Positions 8,350-15,625 of a stretch of DNA of 64,000 nucleotides are shown here, piece by piece; positions within the stretch are counted from its first letter, which is position 1, and every line of letters starts with the position of its first letter. Both the position numbers and the translations under genes were made by a program. Origin of the DNA: a virus; the IMG/VR virus record IMGVR_UViG_3300046706_000011, positions 1 through 64,000 of that record; one strand, written 5' to 3'. The notes beneath the pieces are model-generated. The model was not told the DNA's origin, ran no database searches, and worked only from the letters and a program-made list of their open reading frames with translations.

Positions 8350-8375
8350 CTGACAGAAACCGCCCGGAGGATGAC

Positions 8376-8480
8376 GTGCTGATAGAAGTTGGCAAGACCT
8401 ACACAGCCCAGAACCAGGGCGCGACCACCACGCCACAGGCCATCACCGTGGAAGTCGTATGGGTGGACGGGGAGCTTTAG
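8376..8480 (+). CDS. Short gene, probably cut by the TnpB element
   Basis: A 34-codon frame with a strong ribosome-binding site (GGAGG at 8366-8370) and GTG start. It encodes a beta-rich peptide (LIEVGKTYTAQNQGATTTPQ, then TVEVVWVDGEL) and stops at once where the TnpB-element sequence seems to begin. The peptide looks like the N-terminus of a longer protein, so it may be a stump made by insertion. The missing part was not found beyond the element. Confidence 0.45.
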   Translation: MLIEVGKTYTAQNQGATTTPQAITVEVVWVDGEL

Positions 8481-8515
8481 CTAGCTTCCAAAACTCTACG
8501 AGAAAGTGCGCGAAG

Positions 8516-8692
8516 CTACCCGTCACACACACTTTCGCCATTCGCATCAAGGAAGCCTTTTTCGATGCAGTGCGTGCGCAGCAGGAACTCAACAAGGCTG
8601 GTCAGCGTTCGCCCCTCCGCCCTGGCCGCGCGCCCAGCCGCTTCCTTAACCGCAGGATCGAGCCGAGTATTGAAAGTGGCGGATCGAACCAT
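8516..8692 (-). CDS. Ribbon-helix-helix protein divergent from tnpB
   Basis: A 58-residue protein matching the ribbon-helix-helix pattern: strand ATFNTRLDPAVKE, then helices AAGRAARAEGR and LTSLVEFLLRTH. The ATG at 8692 follows AAGGAG on the minus strand; a longer start at 8755 would cross the palindrome. It is divergent from tnpB with a perfect palindrome between them, the classic arrangement for autorepression. It may regulate tnpB, or be an orphan antitoxin; no toxin gene is adjacent. Confidence 0.65.
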   Translation of the reverse strand: MVRSATFNTRLDPAVKEAAGRAARAEGRTLTSLVEFLLRTHCIEKGFLDANGESVCDG

Positions 8693-8708
8693 GGTTTTTC
8701 TCCTTGAA

Positions 8709-8729
8709 TGTAACGCGATTAGCGTTACA
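8709..8729. promoter_or_regulatory. Palindromic operator between the RHH gene and tnpB
   Basis: A perfect inverted repeat TGTAACGC-GATTA-GCGTTACA lies in the 46-base divergent intergenic space. Its size and position fit a dimeric ribbon-helix-helix operator that would control both genes. Binding by the adjacent protein is inferred from position. Confidence 0.6.
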
Positions 8730-8738
8730 TATAGTGCC

Positions 8739-9950
8739 ATGATGCTCGCACACAAGATCCGCCTCGACCCAACGCCTTCCCAATTGCCCTACTTCGCTAA
8801 GGCAGCCGGGACGGCTCGGTTCGCATACAATTGGGCCTTGGCGGAATGGCAGCGGCAATACAAGGCTGAAGAGAAGCCCAGCGCCAATAAGTTGAAGGCC
8901 AAGTGGAACGAGGTTCGGCGCACGGAATTTCCTTGGAGCCTGGAAACGACGAAGTGCGCAGGCTCTCAGGCCATCATGAACCTTGGGAAAGCCTTCGATA
9001 ACTTCTTCCGTGACATGAAGAAGCCGAAGGGCCAGCGCAAGGCTCAATACCCTCAGTTCAAGCGCAAGGGCCAGCACGACTCCTTCGCGCTGTGGAATGA
9101 CCAGTTCAAGGCCGAAGGCAAGCGCATCCGCATCCCCAACCTCGGCTGGGTGAAGATGCGCGAGGCGCTTCGGTTCACTGGCAAGATCATGTCCGCGACC
9201 ATCTGCCGTGTCGCGGATTGGTGGTTCGTCAGCATCATGGTCGATACCGTCGTCATCCCGCCCGCCCGCGAAAACCAAGCGGCGTCGGTCGGGGTTGACC
9301 TGGGAGTGTCGGCGCTGGCAACCTTGAGCACGGGAGAGACGATCGTCGGGCCGAAGCCGCTCCGCGCGCTGGGAAAGCGGATGCGCCGCTTGAACAAGTC
9401 CCTGTCCCGCAAGGTCAAGGGTTCGGCGAACTTCAGGAAGGCCAAGCGGAAGCTTGGTCGGCTGCACTACCGGATTGGCTGCATCCGCAACGATGCCCTG
9501 CACAAGCTGACCACGGGGCTGACCCGGACCTATACACGGATCGGCATCGAGGACCTGAACGTGGCTGGCATGGTGCAGAACCGCAGTCTGGCCCGGTCGA
9601 TCAGCGATCAGGCGTTCGGTGAGTTCCGGCGGCAGGTCGAATACAAAGCCATCCGCGACCAGTCGGAAATCGTTGTTGCGCACCGGTTCTTTCCGTCCAG
9701 CAAGACGTGCTCCGACTGTGGCCACGTCATGCCGAAGTTGCCGCTTAAGGTTCGCGAATGGGTGTGTCCGTCCTGCGGAACCATCCATGACCGCGACAAA
9801 AACGCGGCCATCAATCTCGACCCCAATCACGCCGCTGGCTTGGCGGTAAAAGTCTGTGGAGCGGGAAGCTCTGGCGATGGGTTCGCGCCCGTCGTGAAAC
9901 TGCCCGCCGTGAAGCAGAAACCGAAATCGCGCACATGTGCGCACGTTTAG
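8739..9950 (+). CDS. tnpB: TnpB RNA-guided nuclease of the IS200/IS605 group
   Basis: A 403-residue TnpB, full length. RuvC catalytic acids are present: Asp187 (VGVDLGVSAL), Glu271 (GIEDLNVAG) and Asp353 (HDRDKNAAIN). The zinc finger has CSDC at 324-327 and CPSC at 343-346. The N-terminal helix-turn-helix-like region starts AHKIRLDPTPSQLPYF. TnpB proteins are omega-RNA-guided DNA nucleases that help the element persist at its site. All key residues are intact, so it is expected to be active. Two adjacent ATG codons (8739, 8742) are possible starts; no strong Shine-Dalgarno is visible. Confidence 0.95.
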   Translation: MMLAHKIRLDPTPSQLPYFAKAAGTARFAYNWALAEWQRQYKAEEKPSANKLKAKWNEVRRTEFPWSLETTKCAGSQAIMNLGKAFDNFFRDMKKPKGQRKAQYPQFKRKGQHDSFALWNDQFKAEGKRIRIPNLGWVKMREALRFTGKIMSATICRVADWWFVSIMVDTVVIPPARENQAASVGVDLGVSALATLSTGETIVGPKPLRALGKRMRRLNKSLSRKVKGSANFRKAKRKLGRLHYRIGCIRNDALHKLTTGLTRTYTRIGIEDLNVAGMVQNRSLARSISDQAFGEFRRQVEYKAIRDQSEIVVAHRFFPSSKTCSDCGHVMPKLPLKVREWVCPSCGTIHDRDKNAAINLDPNHAAGLAVKVCGAGSSGDGFAPVVKLPAVKQKPKSRTCAHV

Positions 9951-9965
9951 GAAAGCAGACGCACT

Positions 9966-10166
9966 ATGCTCGCAAATCTATCCATCGAAGTTGAGATAAC
10001 AGGCGGTGCCGACATCCATCAAGCCATTCAAGACGCCGTGTCTCTGGCGAACAGGCTGACCCTTTGTGTCAAGATCGCCCCTAACGGTATCGGGATGATG
10101 ATTTGCCCTGGCGATGACCCGGACCAACTCATTCTTGAATGGGAGTCCGAAGTTGCTGCTGCCTAA
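9966..10166 (+). CDS. Unknown small protein
   Basis: A 66-residue protein (MLANLSIEVEITGGADIHQA, ending LILEWESEVAAA) just after tnpB. A purine-rich AGGAAAG lies 10 bases before the ATG, slightly far. It resembles no family I know. It may be cargo of the interrupted segment or overlap the right end of the TnpB element. Confidence 0.4.
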   Translation: MLANLSIEVEITGGADIHQAIQDAVSLANRLTLCVKIAPNGIGMMICPGDDPDQLILEWESEVAAA

Positions 10167-10200
10167 TCGAAAACCGCCCGATTGATGGGAGCGGCTACCG

Positions 10201-10323
10201 GTGATCGCCATTGACGTCGTCATCGAAGATGATTTCGACCTGCCGATAATGAAGCCAGAAACAGCACTCTCCAAATCGGGAGAGGGCACGGCCCATGAAC
10301 AGGGAGATGGGATGCATGAGTAA
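10201..10323 (+). CDS. Very short acidic protein
   Basis: A 40-codon frame with a GTG start, GGGAG nine bases upstream, encoding IAIDVVIEDDFDLPIMKPE and an acidic tail. The ribosome-binding site and composition support translation, but the size makes it uncertain. It lies 34 bases after the preceding small gene on the same strand. Confidence 0.35.
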   Translation: MIAIDVVIEDDFDLPIMKPETALSKSGEGTAHEQGDGMHE

Positions 10324-10367
10324 AAAGCGTCTCATTTCCTTGGGCCTTCCTGAAAGGCGTTTCAGAC

Positions 10368-10850
10368 ATGAATGGATTCAGAACTCGAACCAGGTGTCAA
10401 TTGGAAATTCGTCTCGCGGACCTCATGAGCGCAAGTACCACGCGCCGGGACGAACGGGAGATTGCGCGGGTCAGCGCGGAACTCGCGACCCTGATCCACC
10501 CGTCCCTGGGCCGGTTCTTTGAGCGGCTGGTCGCCGGGCTGGACGATCCTGCGACCTCCACGCAGGCGATCCGACATATCGACGCCCACTGCCCCCTGAA
10601 CAACGCGGGCCTCTTGCGCTTGCTGGCTGAAGCCGACGGCCTCGACCCTGCCGAGGGAAATCGCCAGCGGCTCTCCGCCGTCCTGTGCCGGCTAATGGAT
10701 GCCGTCCCCGGCGTGACCGTCCCACTTCCCATAGAAGGACCGGTGTCGGATCGTCTCGACGAGCTTTCCGAGCTGTACCTGGAAGCGAAGATCTCCGGAA
10801 AGCTTCTCGACCCGGCCGTGGTCGCACGCTTCCAGGAACTCACGTCTTGA
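10368..10850 (+). CDS. Unknown protein
   Basis: Up to 160 residues; the start is uncertain (10368 or the ATG at 10425, neither with a clear ribosome-binding site). The body is helical: ERARVSAELATL-type segments, then SLGRFFERLVAGLDDP, NNAGLLRLLAEADGL, and a C-terminal LDPAVVARFQELTS. It is the last plus-strand gene before the long minus-strand early operon. No family recognised. Confidence 0.5.
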   Translation: MNGFRTRTRCQLEIRLADLMSASTTRRDEREIARVSAELATLIHPSLGRFFERLVAGLDDPATSTQAIRHIDAHCPLNNAGLLRLLAEADGLDPAEGNRQRLSAVLCRLMDAVPGVTVPLPIEGPVSDRLDELSELYLEAKISGKLLDPAVVARFQELTS

Positions 10851-10923
10851 CCGCCGCACAACGCCCGGTTCCAGGCAGTCAGCCAAATCCCTGAGTAGCC
10901 AGAGGATCGAACCGGGTCCCGCG

Positions 10924-11397
10924 TCAAGGCTTCCCCTTGGCGGTCCGCGCCGCCGCGATCTGGCACCAGGACAGCTTCTTCTCCCCGTGATAGGGCCGCG
11001 CCAGCCCCCGGCGGATCATCTCCCGGCCCACGTCCGTCCCGTCCGGCGTGACGACGCGGGCCAGGGCGCGGCCGGCGTACTTGTCGTGATGGACGTCGAA
11101 CAGCAGGACGCGGGGATCGGCGATGAGCGAGCGCATCGCCTCCGACGCCTGCGCGGCCAAGGCCTTCTCCCCCTCGCACTTCCCGTTCTTCTCCGGCGTG
11201 TCGATGCCGTCGATGCGGATCGCGACCTCGACGGACTGGTCGAGCCACGTCGCCACCCGGACCTCCAGCGTGTCGCCGTCGCGGACCTTGGTCACCTCGG
11301 CGGCGAAGGGGCCGTCCATGCGGGTTGCTGGAAGCGCCTGGGATGCGGTCAGGGTGAAAACCGCTGCGGCAGCTAGGGTCGGTGTCATGGCACGCAT
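10924..11397 (-). CDS. Secreted thermonuclease-like (SNase) protein
   Basis: A 157-residue staphylococcal-nuclease-fold protein. A signal peptide (MTPTLAAAAVFTLTASQALP) precedes the SNase domain: VRDGDTLEVRVATW, then IRIDGIDTPEKNGKCEGEKA, VLLFDVHHDKYAGRALARVV and GREMIRRGLARPYHGEK. The conserved Asp, Arg and Glu sites are recognisable. It would degrade DNA in the periplasm or outside the cell. AGGAGG lies upstream of the ATG at 11397. Its 5' end is duplicated upstream of the methyltransferase (12431-12510). Confidence 0.85.
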   Translation of the reverse strand: MRAMTPTLAAAAVFTLTASQALPATRMDGPFAAEVTKVRDGDTLEVRVATWLDQSVEVAIRIDGIDTPEKNGKCEGEKALAAQASEAMRSLIADPRVLLFDVHHDKYAGRALARVVTPDGTDVGREMIRRGLARPYHGEKKLSWCQIAAARTAKGKP

Positions 11398-11415
11398 GGG
11401 CGGCCTCCTGAAGCG
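11312..11415 (-). repeat. Duplicated nuclease leader, intact copy
   Basis: The DNA for the nuclease ribosome-binding site and signal peptide is repeated, with about 25 bases missing and several changes, at 12431-12510. Shared blocks include CATGGGCGGCCTCCTGAAGC (11395 and 12490) and CCGTCCATGCGGGT (11312 and 12431). The methyltransferase gene lies exactly between the two copies, suggesting recombination between or insertion at the leader. Confidence 0.65.
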
Positions 11416-11459
11416 ATGTCCATTTTCTCGACCACAAATGAGGTCGAGAAAATGGACAT
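11416..11459. promoter_or_regulatory. Perfect 18-bp-arm palindrome
   Basis: ATGTCCATTTTCTCGACC (11416-11433) and its exact reverse complement (11442-11459) flank an 8-base loop in the 79-base gap between the methyltransferase stop and the nuclease start. No T-run follows on either strand. It could be an mRNA stem separating the two cistrons, a large operator or a recombination site. Confidence 0.75.
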
Positions 11460-11476
11460 GGGTTGGGACATGTTCC

Positions 11477-12424
11477 TCATGACGTTTCCCCTTCGGTTGG
11501 ATCTTGTCGCATGGCGCGAATTATTTCGGCGGCAACCTGCGGGCAGATGCTGTTGCCCAGCGCCTTCAGCTTGGCGACCCGGTCGGGGACGCGCGTTTCG
11601 AGGAGCGGGATCGTTTCGGGGCGCACTCCAGCCATTCCGGCGGATAGCCTTGCATCCAGGCCACGAACCGGGGCGAGAGCGACCCGCCTTGCCTTTCCGT
11701 CGCGCCCGGCGATCCATCCGGCATCGTCCCAGAAGCCGCCTGCGCCGGGAGCGGCGTCCCGCCCGCCCCGAAGGCCATGTTCGGCCCGCCCTTCTCGCCG
11801 TCGGATGCTCGCGGTGTTGACCACATCGCCCGGATCGTCGCCGTTGGCAAGTCGTCGTCCCCTGGGGAGCGCGTCAGAGGGTTTGACCCCTTGTGATCCG
11901 ATGCCGTCGGAGTGGGCCATGTTGACAGCGGCGATCCAGACCCGGTCGCGGCGGTGGGGCGCGTCGATGGCACAAGCCGGAACAACAAACGCCCGTGCGC
12001 TGTAACCAGCGGTTTCCAAATCAAGCAACATTCCGTCGAGCGCCATGCCGACGATGTTAGCAACGTTCTCGACAGCGACAGCAGCGGGTCGGCACGATGC
12101 AACAAGGCGAGCCATTTCCGGCCAGAGGTGGCGGTCATCCGCTGTGCCGCGCCGCCGTCCTCCGACCGAGAAGGGTTGGCAGGGCGGGCTTCCGGTCCAG
12201 ATCGGCTCGTCGTCCGGCACTCCGGCGAGGCGGCAGGCGCGCGCCCAGCCCCCGATGCCGGCGAAGAAATGGCACTGGCCGTATCCAGCAAGGTCATCAG
12301 GCTGTACTGACCGGACATCGCGTTCATCAACGTCTCCCGGCGGGAGGTGGCCCGCTTCGATAAGGTTGCGCAGCCAATCCGCGCAGTAGCTTTCGTTCTC
12401 GTTATAGTAGGCGGGCCGGGCCAT
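11477..12424 (-). CDS. DNA (cytosine-5) methyltransferase
   Basis: A 315-residue C5-cytosine methyltransferase. Motif I is FFAGIGGWARA (residues 53-63), motif IV GSPPCQPFSVGG with catalytic Cys82, motif VI VAVENV (116-121), motif VIII-like HRRDRVWIA, and motifs IX-X at the C-terminus (LGNSICPQVAAEIIRAM). A variable target-recognition region lies near residues 190-270. No restriction partner is adjacent, so it probably protects phage DNA from host restriction. The ATG at 12424 overlaps the stop of a truncated nuclease leader peptide (TGATG), which may couple translation. Confidence 0.9.
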   Translation of the reverse strand: MARPAYYNENESYCADWLRNLIEAGHLPPGDVDERDVRSVQPDDLAGYGQCHFFAGIGGWARACRLAGVPDDEPIWTGSPPCQPFSVGGRRRGTADDRHLWPEMARLVASCRPAAVAVENVANIVGMALDGMLLDLETAGYSARAFVVPACAIDAPHRRDRVWIAAVNMAHSDGIGSQGVKPSDALPRGRRLANGDDPGDVVNTASIRRREGRAEHGLRGGRDAAPGAGGFWDDAGWIAGRDGKARRVALAPVRGLDARLSAGMAGVRPETIPLLETRVPDRVAKLKALGNSICPQVAAEIIRAMRQDPTEGETS

Positions 12425-12492
12425 CACGCGCCGTCCATGCGGGTGGCGGGAAGGGCTTGGGATCGCGCCGGGGCAGTGGCCTCGCGTCGCAT
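12424..12492 (-). pseudogene. Truncated copy of the nuclease signal peptide
   Basis: A 22-codon frame (SQALPATRMDG near its end) matches the signal peptide of the nuclease at 10924-11397 and keeps its AGGAGG ribosome-binding site. It stops at TGA overlapping the methyltransferase ATG. It is a remnant of a leader duplication and may now act as a leader peptide for translational coupling. Confidence 0.6.
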
Positions 12493-12593
12493 GGGCGGCC
12501 TCCTGAAGCGGTTCCTGGCGGTGTTCAACGGAAGACCCCGGCGGGCAGGTCGGTGCGTCGGCACCCCTGCGAGGCCATGCACAGCGCAACCGG

Positions 12594-13139
12594 TCACGGC
12601 GGGGCGTCGCGGGCGGCGTCCGCCATCCCGGCGGCGATCCTCCGGGACACCGCGCGGACGAGCGCGGCGCCGCCGACGACCAGGGCCAGCGCCGCGACCG
12701 CGAGGGTCCCCGCCACGCCGAGCGAGGCCGCGAGCCAGTCCACGGTGCGCTCGATGGCGAAGACGGCGCCGGCGCCAGCGAAGACGAAGGTGGCAGCCTT
12801 CGTGGAGATCGCGAGGCATCGGCGCCAGGGCATCGGCGGCGGGGCCGGGGGCGGCGCTTGGATACCGGTCGCGTCCGGGTCGTCGGCGGGGGCCGGGGCC
12901 ACCAGGAGCAGGTCGCCCGGCTGGCTGTCGTAGACGAACGGCCCGGACCTCCAGGTCACGGCGCCGGGGGCGACGGCGACGACGACGCCCTGTTCCCCGC
13001 CGGACTCCTGGACGATGTCGCCGGGCCGGTGCGGTTCCGGGGCGTCCCGGAACTCCCGGCGGCTCGCGCACCGTCCCGCCAGGACGGCCACCTCCGCGCA
13101 CTTGTCCCGCCAAGCCTCGATGTTGTCCAGGTTGTCCAA
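12594..13139 (-). CDS. Membrane-anchored early protein, unknown
   Basis: A 181-residue protein starting at TTG (AAGGGAAGG just upstream). The N-terminal half is soluble (DNIEAWRDKCAEVAVLAGRC). Beta segments follow (GVVVAVAPGAVTWRSGPFVY). The C-terminal part has two probable membrane helices (AATFVFAGAGAVFAIE; LGVAGTLAVAALALVVGGAA). No family recognised. It is in the minus-strand run of small early genes, many linked by stop/start overlaps. The gap 12493-12593 holds only the upstream part of the leader duplication. Confidence 0.6.
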   Translation of the reverse strand: MDNLDNIEAWRDKCAEVAVLAGRCASRREFRDAPEPHRPGDIVQESGGEQGVVVAVAPGAVTWRSGPFVYDSQPGDLLLVAPAPADDPDATGIQAPPPAPPPMPWRRCLAISTKAATFVFAGAGAVFAIERTVDWLAASLGVAGTLAVAALALVVGGAALVRAVSRRIAAGMADAARDAPP

Positions 13140-13161
13140 GCGCCTTCCCTTTCAGGTTTGG

Positions 13162-13371
13162 TCAATCGAACCATAGATACCCGTCGTCCCGCATGAAGAT
13201 CCATCCGGGTCCGTCGGGGTCCTTGCCGCTGGCGCAGACCGCCGTCCCGTCGTGCAGGCCCCAGACGGTCAACGGGGGATCGGCCCGCACGGACAGGGCG
13301 GCCAGCTCGAAGCGGTGCCGGCGGTGCAGGGCGAGGTATTCGCCCTCGGTCAGCGGGACCTTCAGCGCCAC
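13162..13371 (-). CDS. Unknown small early protein
   Basis: A 69-residue protein with a GTG start overlapping the end of the upstream gene. It has strand-rich segments (FELAALSVRADPPLTVWGLH, then GPGWIFMRDDGYLWFD). The compact aromatic-rich C-terminus looks like a folded domain. No family recognised. Overlap with the zincin-like gene implies co-translation. Confidence 0.55.
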   Translation of the reverse strand: MALKVPLTEGEYLALHRRHRFELAALSVRADPPLTVWGLHDGTAVCASGKDPDGPGWIFMRDDGYLWFD

Positions 13372-13820
13372 GGGGAGGCTTCCAGCAGGGCCAACGCCTT
13401 GTCGCGCAGCCGGTACCAGTGCACGTGGGGGGACGTCGCCGTCATCGGGAGCACGCCCCTCAGGAAGGCCTGGAACGCCTGCGCCAGCGCCTCCTCGTGC
13501 GCGGTGGAGTCGGGGGCCTTGCGACCGTGCGCCAGCGCCCACAGGACCCCGGACGGGCGCCCGGACACTTCCTGCTCGACGAAGGAGTGCGCGAACTCGT
13601 GCTCGAAGCAGTACGCCATCGGGTCCGGGTAGCCGAGCCGGGCGGCGAGCGCGGCGTAGTCCGCCCCCCCGTCCGGGTAGGCGCCCCAGCCGGAGCCGTC
13701 CGGGAACTGCGTCCAGGCCCAGGCGCCGTAGTGGCGGACCTCGCAGAAGGTCAGGCGGACGGTCCGCAGCGGCGGCTCGCCCGTGTCCAGGGTGACGATG
13801 CGGGGGGCGGTCCCGTCCAT
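13362..13820 (-). CDS. Zincin-like protein with an HExxH motif
   Basis: A 152-residue protein. FEHEFAHSFVEQE around residues 72-84 contains HEFAH, the HExxH signature of zinc metallopeptidases, with a further acidic helix (STAHEEALAQAFQAFL) downstream that could supply a third ligand. The N-terminal half is strand-rich (TVRLTFCEVRHYGAWAW). No signal peptide, so it would act in the cytoplasm. A role in countering host defence or processing a phage protein is conjecture. HExxH can occur by chance. Confidence 0.55.
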   Translation of the reverse strand: MDGTAPRIVTLDTGEPPLRTVRLTFCEVRHYGAWAWTQFPDGSGWGAYPDGGADYAALAARLGYPDPMAYCFEHEFAHSFVEQEVSGRPSGVLWALAHGRKAPDSTAHEEALAQAFQAFLRGVLPMTATSPHVHWYRLRDKALALLEASPWR

Positions 13821-13832
13821 GGCCCGGCCCGC

Positions 13833-14087
13833 CTAGGCCGCGCCCCGGGCGGCGCCCTCGGCGAACCGCGCCAGCTCGCCCGCGAGGTCTTCCATGCGCC
13901 GGTAGTCCTGTTCGGTGGGATCGCCGTCGCCCTCGGCCGCGCCCATCATCCCGGCCAGCAGGGCGGTCGCCCCGGCATAGAACGCGCGGCGGCATTCCTG
14001 CACCTGGACCGGGGAGGCGTCGCGGGGGACGACCGAGCGGCGGTAGCTCGCCCAGAAGTCGGCGATGGTCCGGGGATCTTCAGTCAT
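13833..14087 (-). CDS. Unknown small early protein
   Basis: An 84-residue helical protein (TIADFWASYRRSVVPRDASP, QVQECRRAFYAGATALLAGM, EDLAGELARFAEG). The ATG at 14087 is favoured over upstream frame extension because the upstream residues are low-complexity. I have a sense that WASYRRSV...QECRRAFYAGA is a recurring phage or plasmid type of small protein, but I cannot name a family. Confidence 0.6.
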   Translation of the reverse strand: MTEDPRTIADFWASYRRSVVPRDASPVQVQECRRAFYAGATALLAGMMGAAEGDGDPTEQDYRRMEDLAGELARFAEGAARGAA

Positions 14088-14122
14088 GGCGTTTGGTCCT
14101 CTCTCGGGAAGGGACGGTTCAC

Positions 14123-14599
14123 TTACAGGATGCCCGGCAGGGCGGGACCGAACTCCCGGACCCGCCGCGCGTCGCGCTGGGCCTGGAGGGTCGCCCGCCG
14201 GCCCTCGGCATGGTGTTCCCTGTCGTGGAAAAGGTGTTCGCGTTGGCACAGCGCCTTCAGGTTCGGCCGGTCCCCCGGCACCCCGTTGTTGGTCGGGTCG
14301 TGGTCGAGGTGGGCGATGGTCAGGACGATCCGGCAGAACGTGCCCCAGGGCATCTCGCTCCCGCGCACCGCCCCCAGGCGCCTGCCCGTGTCAGCGTCGT
14401 ACACGTCGCCCCCGGCGACGTCGATCCAGTGCGCGAAGTCCGGTCCCTTGACACGCAGGACCGTGGCCCCGTTGGGCGCCCCGCACTGCTCGCAACGGTG
14501 GCCGGCGCGCTCCAGCACCTCGTCGCGGATCGCGCGCCGTTCCCTCGACGTGATCGAGCCACCGGGATAGCGTCGCATGTTCTCGGGCTTGATCGGCAT
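14123..14599 (-). CDS. HNH endonuclease
   Basis: A 158-residue HNH nuclease. A zinc-binding CEQCG near residue 35 pairs with a later cysteine (CQREH). The HNH core is TIAHLDHDPTNN around residues 95-106, followed by NLKALCQREHLFHDREHH. The ATG at 14599 has GAGGGTGAGG just upstream. In the early region it may be a homing-type or host-DNA-degrading nuclease; no adjacent terminase, so packaging HNH is less likely. Confidence 0.85.
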   Translation of the reverse strand: MPIKPENMRRYPGGSITSRERRAIRDEVLERAGHRCEQCGAPNGATVLRVKGPDFAHWIDVAGGDVYDADTGRRLGAVRGSEMPWGTFCRIVLTIAHLDHDPTNNGVPGDRPNLKALCQREHLFHDREHHAEGRRATLQAQRDARRVREFGPALPGIL

Positions 14600-14603
14600 G
14601 TCC

Positions 14604-15128
14604 TCACCCTCCCCAGTCACTGACCATGTCCCGCGCCCTAGCCCGGAGCGTCCTGAGAGCCGCCGACCGGGTCGAGAACGCCACCCGCGCGACCAGCGCC
14701 GCCAGCGCGCAGAGCCGGTCGGTCCGCCAGCCGTCCCAGCCGCGCCGGCTGGCCGGGACCGACCGGGGGTCGCGGGGCGGCGACCAGGATGCCAGCGCCG
14801 TGCGGGCGAGGAGCACCGTGCGGCGGTCCTCCGGGTCGTTCGTGGCGGTCCGGGCGACGTCGTCCAGCAGGTCGATCATCCGGCACATCCGGGCGATGGC
14901 GGCCGGGACCTCGCGAAGTCCGGACTCCAGGTTGCTCAGCGTCGCCACCGGGGTGCGCAGGTCCGCGACGACCTCGCTGTGGTGGACGTAGCCGCGGGCC
15001 TTGCGCCAGGAGCGGAACTCGCACCGGGACATGGCGCCGGGCGGGGCGTCCAGGTCCGGCCTACCGGACGTGGGCATTGGCGTACCGCTGGTCCGCCATG
15101 GGACGTTCGGGACGGCCTGGGCGGTCAC
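14604..15128 (-). CDS. Helix-turn-helix-like early protein
   Basis: A 174-residue protein. A GTG start at 15128 overlaps the previous stop in GTGA; ATG codons at 15077 and 15032 are alternatives. Residues about 35-85 (EFRSWRKARGYVHHSEVVAD, then PVATLSNLESGLREVPAAIA) resemble an XRE-type helix-turn-helix, and the C-terminus is helical and Arg-rich. It could be a transcriptional regulator of the early region. Family assignment is weak. Confidence 0.5.
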   Translation of the reverse strand: MTAQAVPNVPWRTSGTPMPTSGRPDLDAPPGAMSRCEFRSWRKARGYVHHSEVVADLRTPVATLSNLESGLREVPAAIARMCRMIDLLDDVARTATNDPEDRRTVLLARTALASWSPPRDPRSVPASRRGWDGWRTDRLCALAALVARVAFSTRSAALRTLRARARDMVSDWGG

Positions 15129-15625
15129 GTGCCGCCCCCGTGCCGGGAGTCCGCGCCGCCCGCGCCGACCGGTCCGGTCTGGGCGTCCGGGGCGGGGGCG
15201 GGTCCGGCCGGCCGCTGGTCCGCCCTGGCCGACCGCTGGTCCGCCAGGGGCCGCCCGGCGGGGACGCCGTCCGTCGCGCCCTCCGGGACGACGCCGAGTT
15301 CGAGCAGCCGGCCCGCGACCGCGTCGGACTGGGTCTCCAGGAAGCGCCGGCACACGGCCAGGATCTCGTCGCGGAACTCGGCCCAGGCCTCCGACCCGAA
15401 GGCGTCGGCGGTGCCGGGGAGGCCGGCCTGGACATACTCCTGGAGGCGGTTCGGGGCGTGCACCGTCACGGGCACGTTGCCGACCGGGCTCGTCGAGACC
15501 ACGGAGACCGACAGGAAGGCCTCCGGCGTGAGGGACAGCGTCTCGACGAGTCGGTCGCGCTCGGCCCGGAGCAGGTCGGACGCGCGGGCGAGGCCGTTCA
15601 CGGTCTCTAGGTCCTTGATGTACAT
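15125..15625 (-). CDS. Unknown early protein
   Basis: A 166-residue protein starting at ATG after AGGAAGG. The N-terminal half is helical with a strand-rich section (RLVETLSLTPEAFLSVSVVS, VPVTVHAPNRLQEYV), then a helix (EAWAEFRDEILAVCRRFLET). The C-terminal tail is low-complexity and contains the doubled ADQR motif, reflecting the DNA repeat CCGCTGGTCCGCC found at about 15084, 15208 and 15231. No family recognised. Confidence 0.55.
   Translation of the reverse strand: MYIKDLETVNGLARASDLLRAERDRLVETLSLTPEAFLSVSVVSTSPVGNVPVTVHAPNRLQEYVQAGLPGTADAFGSEAWAEFRDEILAVCRRFLETQSDAVAGRLLELGVVPEGATDGVPAGRPLADQRSARADQRPAGPAPAPDAQTGPVGAGGADSRHGGGT

Larger units (their letters stand above)
8481..9965 (+). 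mobile_element. IS1341-type (TnpB-only) element, approximate limits
   Basis: The segment contains tnpB and a divergent ribbon-helix-helix gene but no Y1 transposase TnpA, the arrangement of IS1341-type members of the IS200/IS605 group. The left limit is set at the broken frame ending at 8480. The right limit is set just past tnpB, where the right end and guide (omega) RNA scaffold normally overlap the 3' end of tnpB. Exact ends were not identified; such elements lack terminal inverted repeats. Confidence 0.55.

Noticed and set aside
10295-10522. A 75-residue plus-strand gene
   Set aside because: It lacks a ribosome-binding site, ends in Pro/Gly-rich low-complexity sequence and overlaps a more protein-like frame (10368-10850).
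15050-15245. Iterons of a replication origin
   Set aside because: CCGCTGGTCCGCC recurs three times, but irregularly spaced, within coding sequence and without an AT-rich stretch or initiator gene.
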